Source of the DNA: Candidatus Falkowiibacteriota bacterium
GTDB taxonomy: Archaea > Iainarchaeota > Iainarchaeia > Iainarchaeales > GCA-2688035
NCBI GenBank assembly: GCA_017610485.1
Contig: JAFCBY010000082.1
Span: 1 to 5,253, forward strand
Direction: 5' to 3'
DNA: 5,253 nucleotides
In this document: positions 1 through 3,691 of the stretch, one piece after another
How positions within the stretch are numbered: the stretch's first letter is position 1
How the letters are laid out: every line of letters begins with the position of its first letter
Program-made: the position numbers and the translations under genes
The notes under the pieces: model-generated
Told to the model about the DNA's origin: nothing
Database searches by the model: none
The model's input: the letters and a program-made list of their open reading frames with translations, nothing else

Positions 1-2
1 GC

Positions 3-149
3 TTTATCAGCAATGTGGTGTTTCCAACCGCAGCAGTTCCAGACCTGAACAAAAAGGACTTGCTTATTTACTATGGCGCGGCAGACTCGAGAATTGCTGT
101 TAAAAGAATCCCGTTGAAGGAAATCCTGGAAAGCATGGTTTGGAAGTAG
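3..149 (+). CDS. GH130-like glycoside phosphorylase/hydrolase, C-terminal end (partial at window start)
   Basis: The frame enters from the left edge and runs 48 codons to TAG. The visible tail carries NVVFPTAAVP, then LLIYYGAADS, then a closing amphipathic segment (IPLKEILESM). This NVVFP...YYGAAD pattern is the characteristic last blade of the five-bladed beta-propeller of GH130 enzymes, which phosphorolyse beta-1,2- or beta-1,4-mannosides, or hydrolyse them in some members. The catalytic Asp and phosphate-binding residues lie upstream, outside the window, so substrate and mechanism cannot be judged. The reading frame is clean. No poly-T terminator is visible directly after the stop. The family call rests on a short but distinctive motif. 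Confidence 0.75.
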   Translation, partial: FISNVVFPTAAVPDLNKKDLLIYYGAADSRIAVKRIPLKEILESMVWK

Positions 150-340
150 AAGGACGGGCTTCAAAATAGGCCAAAAACAGCCAGAATTGCCCATTTTAAG
201 CGGAAATTCCCGATTTTGGGAGAAAAAGGACCCGGGGAAAGAGGGCTAATTCTTGAGAGAAAGGCTTTAAAATCTGAATGTTGCACAAGATTCTTACTAT
301 ATTTTTAGTGCTACTTTGAAAAATTTGGGAGGCTATTGTT
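150..340 (+). other. Intergenic region before the histone-fold gene
   Basis: This 191-base gap has no convincing gene. It contains a weak hairpin (TCCC at 208-211 pairing with GGGA at 218-221, loop of six) and ends with the TATA box and Shine-Dalgarno site of the following gene. Reading frames on the minus strand across this gap run into the opposite strand of the next gene and show no family signal. Confidence 0.5.
297..332 (+). promoter_or_regulatory. TATA-type promoter and Shine-Dalgarno site of the histone-fold gene
   Basis: CTATATTTTTA at 297-307 is a good archaeal TATA-box candidate, centred about 38 bases before the ATG at 341. It predicts a transcript start near 326-330. GGGAGG at 327-332 is a strong Shine-Dalgarno site with an 8-base spacer and fixes the start codon. 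The predicted start sits right at the SD site, so the leader would be very short. Confidence 0.55.
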
Positions 341-781
341 ATGGCAGACGAGAAAACAGAGACTGGGAAAGGCCAAGCAGAGGAGAAAGAAGAGGCCGCA
401 AAGGAAGAGAAGGGCGTTGAGGAAGAGGTTGTAGAAGAGAAGGGAGAGGAAACCGAGATTTCCGAGGACAAGCTTCCCTTTCCAAGGGCAACCATTGTCA
501 ACATGCTCAGGAAGCATTTGAGTGGCGGGAAGCAGATAAAGGGCCAGGTTAAGGACGAGATGAACCTATGGCTTGGAAAAATGGTTGAAAGAATTGCCAA
601 AAAGATGGATTCCCACCCATATGCCTATGTGGACGGGGGCATGCTTCGGGATGCAGTTGAGCCCTACGAAACCATTCAGGAAATCGAGCTCGAGAAAGAG
701 CGTATCATAAAACAGCTTGAAAGCATTAAGGCTGCCTGCGACGTTCTAATCAGCGAAGTTGACAGAAAATTCAGGAAATAA
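341..781 (+). CDS. Histone-fold-like protein with acidic N-terminal tail and C-terminal coiled helix
   Basis: The 146-residue protein has three parts. Residues 1-43 are a disordered-looking Glu/Lys tail with a strong excess of acid. Residues 45-110 read like a histone fold: LPFPRATIVNMLRKHL resembles histone alpha-1 (LPxAPVxRIxRxAG), then a Gly/Lys loop, a long amphipathic helix at about 69-91 (alpha-2), a loop at PYAYVDG, and a short helix GMLRDAVEPY (alpha-3). Residues 110-146 form a charged heptad-like helix (EIELEKERIIKQLESIKA), likely a coiled coil. Ordinary archaeal histones are about 65-70 residues with no tails. The core is inferred to dimerise as histones do. DNA binding is not assured, because the core is less basic than HMfA/HMfB and the tail is acidic. 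It could be a chromatin protein, a histone-binding or transcription-factor-like protein (compare NF-Y/TAF folds), or an unrelated helical protein. The start is set by GGGAGG 8 bases upstream. The gene stands alone, with its own promoter and terminator. Confidence 0.6.
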   Translation: MADEKTETGKGQAEEKEEAAKEEKGVEEEVVEEKGEETEISEDKLPFPRATIVNMLRKHLSGGKQIKGQVKDEMNLWLGKMVERIAKKMDSHPYAYVDGGMLRDAVEPYETIQEIELEKERIIKQLESIKAACDVLISEVDRKFRK

Positions 782-790
782 ATTTTGCAG

Positions 791-828
791 GGGTTTTCCC
801 CCCACTTTTTCTTTTCTTCTTTTTTTGT
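791..828 (+). terminator. T-rich terminator after the histone-fold gene
   Basis: Ten bases beyond the stop codon comes a G/T/C-rich stretch and then a pyrimidine tract. T5, T4 and T7 runs lie between 806 and 826, interrupted only by C. Archaeal RNA polymerase terminates at such U-runs without needing a stem. Confidence 0.6.
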
Positions 829-839
829 TATGCAGCAAA

Positions 840-860
840 AACCCGGGTTAGGTATATAAA
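840..860 (+). promoter_or_regulatory. Strong TATA box preceded by a 10-base palindrome
   Basis: TATATAAA at 853-860 is the best TATA box in the window. It predicts transcription starting near 880-888. Directly upstream lies the perfect palindrome AACCCGGGTT (840-849), in the position of a BRE or of an operator for a dimeric repressor or activator. The gene downstream starts at 996, so the transcript would carry a leader of about 110 bases, long for an archaeon and structured. Confidence 0.55.
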
Positions 861-887
861 CCTTTTTTCACCCAGTCCTTATTCCCC

Positions 888-971
888 GAAAAAATCACTG
901 ATTTTTTCACAAAAAAACTTTTGGAAACAAAAGTTTCATCAAGAAAGCGGCTATAGTGAGCGCTATATGCC
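888..971 (+). ncRNA. Three-hairpin structured leader or small RNA
   Basis: Three inverted repeats follow one another in the predicted transcript. Stem 1 is GAAAAAATC (888-896), loop ACT, GATTTTTTC (900-908), nine perfect pairs. Stem 2 is AAACTTTTG (915-923), loop GAAA, CAAAAGTTT (928-936), nine perfect pairs closed by G-C around a GNRA tetraloop. Stem 3 is GGCTATAG (949-956), loop TGAGCG, CTATA then GCC (963-971) with one bulged T. An A-rich linker leads to the downstream gene. No known riboswitch, box C/D or tRNA pattern was recognised. It may be a cis-regulatory leader or an independent small RNA. The structures are read from the sequence; the function is inferred. Confidence 0.4.
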
Positions 972-996
972 AAAAAAAAAGAAGTTAAGGAAGTAA
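967..996 (+). CDS. Possible 9-codon basic leader peptide
   Basis: ATG at 967, inside hairpin 3, opens the tiny frame MPKKKKLRK. Its stop TAA (994-996) overlaps the ATG of the membrane protein gene by one base (TAATG), an arrangement typical of translational coupling. Its own Shine-Dalgarno site is weak (GTGAG just upstream). The Lys codons come from an A9 run, so this may be chance. Confidence 0.2.
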   Translation: MPKKKKLRK

Positions 997-1358
997 TGGA
1001 AATGATTCTCTTAAGCAGCCTGGAAGCTAGGCTAAAAAATGGCTTGGAAGCAATGCTTGACACAGTCCTGTTCAGGGCAATTTTCACAATAGGCATTATT
1101 TGCGAGAGCCTGCCATGCCCGTTTGCAAAAAGCAGGAACAAAGTGTTGTATTCCGCAATAGTCCTCGCAGCCATCTCAATAACTTTTGCAATATACTTGG
1201 CGGATGAAATTTGGCACATTGCAAAAAAGGCCAAAGGCGCAGTGGCCCAGGTTCTGCACTCTGAACACAAAATCGAACTTAGCTTTAGGACACACCATTT
1301 CCTGCTGCTGGTTGCTGCAATCAGCCTGGTTGTTTTTGCAGTCAACAACCTTTGCTGA
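996..1358 (+). CDS. Small two-helix membrane protein of unknown function
   Basis: The 120-residue product was not recognised as a known family. Residues 1-48 are amphipathic and hold a CESLPCP segment (Cys36, Cys41). Residues 50-69 (VLYSAIVLAAISITFAIYLA) and 101-117 (HFLLLVAAISLVVFAV) are clear membrane helices. They are joined by a loop with a Lys-rich part (IAKKAKGA) and a His/Glu-rich part (HSEHKIE), and the protein ends in a Cys. An AGGA site at 988-991 is four bases from ATG 996 and ten from ATG 1002, so the product may start at Met3. Codon use (GCA, AAG, AGG, CTT/TTG) matches the neighbours. The strong TATA box and structured leader upstream support expression. The 3' end overlaps the convergent kinase gene by 17 bases. 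The opposite-strand frame over this region lacks any family signal. Confidence 0.6.
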   Translation: MEMILLSSLEARLKNGLEAMLDTVLFRAIFTIGIICESLPCPFAKSRNKVLYSAIVLAAISITFAIYLADEIWHIAKKAKGAVAQVLHSEHKIELSFRTHHFLLLVAAISLVVFAVNNLC

Positions 1359-1932
1359 AAACACTGGCTTCCGCTTCCCCTAAAATTTCTCCAACCTTTT
1401 TCGCAATTGTCCCATTCGGGTTCCTGAAGAGGAAACCCTGCACAACAGAGAAATTGTGGCACTTTCTTTTAGAGGAGGCCTTTTCAAAATCTATTATGAC
1501 CGGCTTGCCGTCCCTCACCAGGATGTTCTTTCCCCTGCCTGCAAGCTGGCCATGGTCCAAGCCAATTTTGTCCAGGGCTTTGGCCTGCCTCTCAAGCTCT
1601 TCCACAAATTTTTTAAGCGTTTTTTTATCCGGCCCCGAGAAAAGCCAATCTGAAAAGCTCGGCCCATCAACAAATTCCATCAGAATAATTCTTGCCTTTA
1701 AATCCTTTGCCAAAAGCTTTGGGCCAATCCCGACAGAGTTTGCCTTTTTCAGGTTTTCTGCCTCCCTCTCAGCCATTTTAAAGCGAGTTGAGTCAGCCCT
1801 CTCCATTTTGGCAACCATTTTCCCTGCCTTGTCGTCCTGCACTAGAAAAACCAGGCTGCTGTGCCCCCTGTCAATTTTCCCCACAAAAAAGAGCCCCTTT
1901 TGCGCAAGAAACTGCTCAAGCCTTGAATCCAT
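1342..1932 (-). CDS. Atypical Ser/Thr protein kinase-like protein (COG2112 / RIO-Bud32-like)
   Basis: The 196-residue protein follows the minimal kinase plan of archaeal RIO/Bud32-like enzymes. A glycine-rich loop lies at about 18-31 (GKIDRGHSSLVFLV), the ATP-binding Lys42 in MVAKMER, and an alpha-C Glu candidate in REAENLKK (55-63). The hinge reads IILMEFVDG. The catalytic loop at 125-138 reads LDHGQLAGRGKNIL, with Gln129 where the classical HxD/HGD Asp would stand and Asn136 as the metal ligand. The metal-binding motif is DFE (148-150) instead of DFG. HGQ plus DFE matches my recollection of the COG2112 predicted kinases, so this looks like a family trait and not decay. The substrate is unknown. 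It lacks the Lys/Arg-rich tail of Bud32 and lies next to no kae1, so it is not called KEOPS Bud32. It is divergent from the KaiC-like gene (43-base gap). No Shine-Dalgarno site precedes ATG 1932, so the message may be leaderless. Confidence 0.72.
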   Translation of the reverse strand: MDSRLEQFLAQKGLFFVGKIDRGHSSLVFLVQDDKAGKMVAKMERADSTRFKMAEREAENLKKANSVGIGPKLLAKDLKARIILMEFVDGPSFSDWLFSGPDKKTLKKFVEELERQAKALDKIGLDHGQLAGRGKNILVRDGKPVIIDFEKASSKRKCHNFSVVQGFLFRNPNGTIAKKVGEILGEAEASVFSKGC

Positions 1933-1938
1933 AAAGGA

Positions 1939-1946
1939 TTATATAC
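1939..1946 (+). promoter_or_regulatory. TATA box for the KaiC-like gene
   Basis: TTATATAC is centred 33 bases before ATG 1976 and predicts transcription starting at about 1966-1970. The leader would be under 10 bases and has no Shine-Dalgarno site, so translation is probably leaderless or near-leaderless. The box reads well on both strands, but on the minus strand it would start transcription inside the kinase gene. Confidence 0.5.
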
Positions 1947-1975
1947 AAGGTAAACCATTAATTTCTTAGGTTTTT

Positions 1976-2716
1976 ATGGAAAACATGATTCCGACAGCGG
2001 TAAAGGCAAATGTTCCCACAACGCCTGAAAACATGATTCCGAGAGCGATTAAGACAGGCACGCCTGGCCTGGACGAGCTTCTGGCAATTGGGGGCCTCCA
2101 ATTTAAAAGCACGGTCCTGGTCAGCGGCGAGCCAGGCGCGGGAAAAAGCATTCTTGCACTGCAGTTCATTTACAACGGAGCAAGGCTCTTTGGAGAGGCA
2201 GGCGTTTACGTCACAAGCGAGCAGAGCATTGATAGAGTGAGGCAGAACGCAAAAGGACTTGGAATGGACCTGGCAAAGTTCGAGGAAAACGGATTAATCA
2301 AGCTGATAAAGATTCCTGTAACGCACGGCTATGAGATGGCCCCAGACGAGCTTACGAACGAGATAAAAAAGGCAGAGGTAACACGCGTTGTGATTGACTC
2401 CATTACCCCACTCGAATACCTTTCCTCTGACATAAGAAGCTTTAGGGCAAACATCCTGAGGTTTCTGGAAAACATTACCACCAGGAACGTGACCCTGGTT
2501 GCGACCGCGGAGAAGAGAAAAACAGACTTTGACAACGCAGAATTCACCCCCGAGGACTTCCTGTTCGACGGCCTTATTCTGATGGGCAGGATAAGAAAAG
2601 CCATTTCCTTTGAAAGGGTTTTAAGCATTGTCAAAATGCGCGGCACAAAGCACTCAGAGGAACTCCACCCAATAGAGATAACCAACTCAGGCCTTGTAGT
2701 GAAACAGATTGAGTGA
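1976..2716 (+). CDS. KaiC/RadA-like RecA-superfamily ATPase, single domain
   Basis: The 246-residue protein has a complete KaiC-type ATPase core (COG0467-like). KTGTPGLDELL (26-36) is the family entry motif, Walker A is GEPGAGKS (51-58), and ALQFIYNGA follows in the next helix. The strand carrying the catalytic acid reads VYVTSEQS (77-84). Walker B is VVIDS (138-142), and a C-terminal segment with MRGTKHSEELHPIEI (221-235) is typical of KaiC-like proteins. Circadian KaiC has two such domains and an EE pair; this has one domain and EQ at 82-83. Single-domain archaeal members are usually of unknown role and are linked to signalling, motility (FlaH) or DNA repair (Rad55-like). The neighbours here do not point to one of these. 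The first 32 residues hold two copies of ENMIP, from a 48-base tandem duplication. Met20 (ATG 2033) gives the usual family N-terminus, so ATG 1976, 1985 and 2033 are all possible starts. Confidence 0.85.
   Translation: MENMIPTAVKANVPTTPENMIPRAIKTGTPGLDELLAIGGLQFKSTVLVSGEPGAGKSILALQFIYNGARLFGEAGVYVTSEQSIDRVRQNAKGLGMDLAKFEENGLIKLIKIPVTHGYEMAPDELTNEIKKAEVTRVVIDSITPLEYLSSDIRSFRANILRFLENITTRNVTLVATAEKRKTDFDNAEFTPEDFLFDGLILMGRIRKAISFERVLSIVKMRGTKHSEELHPIEITNSGLVVKQIE
1979..2074 (+). repeat. 48-base tandem duplication at the 5' end of the KaiC-like gene
   Basis: GAAAACATGATTCCGA at 1979-1994 recurs at 2027-2042. The first 21 bases of each unit differ at one position, and similarity fades along the rest. 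The offset is 48 bases, exactly 16 codons, so the frame is preserved. At protein level ENMIPTAVKANVP is followed by ENMIPRAIKTGTP. Confidence 0.75.
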
Positions 2717-2739
2717 AAAAAAACACTTCTTGTTGAAAT

Positions 2740-2754
2740 GCTAAAATAGCTTTT
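2740..2754 (+). terminator. Weak terminator of the KaiC-like gene
   Basis: A small stem (GCTA 2740-2743 with TAGC 2747-2750, loop AAA) is followed directly by TTTT, 24 bases after the stop codon. It is short and may only contribute through the T-run. Confidence 0.25.
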
Positions 2755-2789
2755 AAAAAAAAGAAGAATGGTGGCGCATTATTTGCGCC
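2755..2789 (-). terminator. Terminator-like hairpin after the acidic microprotein gene
   Basis: GGCGCA (2773-2778) pairs perfectly with TGCGCC (2784-2789) around the loop TTATT. Read on the minus strand, the stem is followed ten bases later by T8 (2762-2755) and is preceded by a T9 run (2801-2793). It lies 31 bases past the stop of the minus-strand microprotein gene and separates it from the convergent KaiC-like gene. Confidence 0.5.
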
Positions 2790-2819
2790 GTTAAAAAAAA
2801 AGAAAAGAGTTCAGCAGAT

Positions 2820-2921
2820 TTACTCTGCTGCTGGCTCTTCTTCAGGGGTTGCTTCCTCTTCACCCTCTTCTGCTTCAGGTTTCTCTTCTTCCTTTTCTTC
2901 CTCTTCAAATTTCAACTTCAT
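2820..2921 (-). CDS. Glu-rich 33-residue acidic microprotein
   Basis: ATG at 2921-2919 opens a frame of 33 codons ending in TAA at 2822-2820. The product begins MKLKFEEEEKEEEKPEAEE and ends EEEPAAE, with 17 Glu against 4 Lys, no Arg, and Thr25 as the only hydroxyl residue. No fold is expected; it should be disordered. A strong Shine-Dalgarno site (AGGAG/GGAGTGA, minus strand of 2928-2934) stands 6 bases before the ATG. This, with the terminator hairpin downstream, is the main evidence that it is a real gene. No convincing TATA box was found upstream. Extremely acidic small proteins can be nucleic-acid mimics, chaperone tails or ribosome-associated; none of these can be shown here. It echoes the acidic tail of the histone-fold protein but shares no specific motif with it. 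Confidence 0.55.
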   Translation of the reverse strand: MKLKFEEEEKEEEKPEAEEGEEEATPEEEPAAE

Positions 2922-3071
2922 TTGAATCACTCCTATAGTTTTAAGTCTGACTCTCATAGTTTCAAAGAACTATTACCAATGCGTCCATGAAAAGCCTTAA
3001 AAAAGGCAGTCCCGCCAGGCTTCCGGTGAAACAAGGGAAAGGAAATAAAAAGGCTTGCCTCAAAACTTTTA
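2922..3071 (-). other. Intergenic region upstream of the acidic microprotein
   Basis: This stretch contains the microprotein's ribosome binding site (2928-2934), a hairpin GCCTT-AAAA-AAGGC (2994-3007), and a second hairpin described separately. A lysine-rich 45-codon frame on the plus strand (2987-3124) crosses it but lacks a Shine-Dalgarno site. No RNA gene was recognised. Confidence 0.4.
3042..3060 (-). terminator. Possible terminator downstream of the permease remnant
   Basis: Read on the minus strand, AGGC-AA-GCCT (3060-3051) is followed at once by a T-rich tract (TTTTATTTCC). It lies about 115 bases past the stop of the permease remnant, beyond the direct repeats. The stem is only four pairs, so support is modest. 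Confidence 0.3.
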
Positions 3072-3099
3072 CACTCACGCGCAAAAAGTTTGCAAAAAC
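3072..3099. repeat. 28-base direct repeat, copy 1
   Basis: This copy begins CACTCACGCG and ends TTTGCAAAAAC, and is identical to 3138-3165. It contains an internal hairpin (GCAAA-AAG-TTTGC). AAACTTTT just upstream (3063-3070) can also pair with AAAAGTTT inside this copy. Confidence 0.8.
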
Positions 3100-3137
3100 A
3101 GGCGGCAATAGAAAACCCCTCTAAACACCACCTTTCC

Positions 3138-3165
3138 CACTCACGCGCAAAAAGTTTGCAAAAAC
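3138..3165. repeat. 28-base direct repeat, copy 2
   Basis: This is an exact copy of 3072-3099 at an offset of 66 bases, leaving a 38-base unrelated spacer (3100-3137). It ends 9 bases from the stop codon of the minus-strand permease remnant. No third copy was found in the window and there are no cas genes. The size pattern resembles a one-spacer CRISPR, but a duplicated intergenic element is at least as likely. Confidence 0.8.
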
Positions 3166-3174
3166 GGCCTTCGG

Positions 3175-3673
3175 CTACTCGTAGCGCAGGGCAACTATGG
3201 GATCGAGAGCAGAGGCTCTTTTTGCCGGGTAGAAGCCCGGACCCATTCCAACAACCATTGCAAAAAGGAGAACCCCAACTGCAAGGAAGGAGTCAAATAC
3301 CGCAACAAGCGCAAAGCCGACCTGCTCGCCCACAAAGGCAATCAGGCTTGCAAAGGTAAAACCAAGCCCTATTCCAATAATACCGCCAACCGCGCCAATG
3401 AAGCCTGCCTCAATGAGAAAAAGGGTAAGAATTTCGTTGTTGACCATTCCCAAGTGACTTAAGCAAGCCTATCTCGCGAGTCCTCTCAAGCACAGATGTA
3501 ATCATTGCATTTGTGATTCCAATGCCGCCAACCAAAAGGGAAAAGCCAGCAACTAAACTCTTCTTTAACAGCGATACTGATATCGATTGGGCTCGTGAAA
3601 CAACTGTAATTGTGCTTAAAAAAGACTGATAAACACACAAAACCAAGACAAAGGCAATAATTAAATACCTGTT
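3175..3673 (-). pseudogene. MacB/FtsX-type ABC transporter permease, C-terminal remnant, truncated and frameshifted
   Basis: Two frames together give the last domain of a MacB-family permease. The upstream frame (open from 3673, first possible start TTG 3646) carries SLLVGGIGITNAM, a membrane helix, and then the cytoplasmic signature VLERTREIGLLKSLG. The downstream frame (3453-3175) continues with NNEILTLFLIEAGF, a Gly-rich helix, a further helix and the hallmark C-terminus YPAKRASALDPIVALRYE. One extra base near 3448-3451 breaks the frame between LKSLG and MVNNE. About 150-165 residues remain of an expected 380-420; the first helix and the large extracellular MacB-PCD domain are absent. The frame closes upstream at TAA 3676-3674, right where the next gene's promoter begins, so a deletion removed the 5' part. 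No partner ATPase gene is visible. It is almost certainly non-functional. The single frameshift could be a sequencing error, but the truncation could not. Confidence 0.85.
3659..3667 (+). promoter_or_regulatory. TATA box for the PH-domain membrane protein gene
   Basis: AATTAAATA is centred 29 bases before ATG 3692, so transcription should start at or within a few bases of the start codon. There is no Shine-Dalgarno site (AAGATAAATT precedes ATG). This fits a leaderless archaeal mRNA. Confidence 0.5.
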
Positions 3674-3691
3674 TTAAGCTAAAGATAAATT

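Noticed and set aside
196..600. Minus-strand open frame of 134 codons
   Set aside because: Its Ser/Phe-rich composition is the usual mirror of a Glu/Lys-rich gene (the histone-fold gene on the plus strand). It has no start signals of its own.
782..995. tRNA or box C/D RNA in the leader region
   Set aside because: No T-loop motif, acceptor stem or paired C and D boxes could be found. CTGA at 898-901 has no matching C box.
848..1462. Minus-strand open frame of 204 codons
   Set aside because: It lies opposite the membrane protein gene and overlaps the kinase gene in another frame. Its Cys/Ser/Phe-rich product shows no domain, and it reads backwards through the TATA box and hairpins.
1342..1932. 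Identification of the kinase as Bud32 of the KEOPS complex
   Set aside because: The catalytic loop has HGQ where Bud32 has HGD, no kae1 is adjacent, and the basic C-terminal tail of Bud32 is missing.
1352..1969. Plus-strand open frame of 205 codons
   Set aside because: It is antisense to the kinase gene, which has clear kinase motifs. The product is Ser/Phe/Pro-rich with no family match.
3072..3165. CRISPR array
   Set aside because: Only two repeats and one spacer are present, with no degenerate third copy, no leader and no cas gene in the window. It was kept as a direct repeat pair.
3090..3359. Plus-strand open frame of 89 codons rich in Gln and Arg
   Set aside because: It is antisense to the conserved end of the permease remnant and begins inside the direct repeat. 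No ribosome binding site or domain is present.
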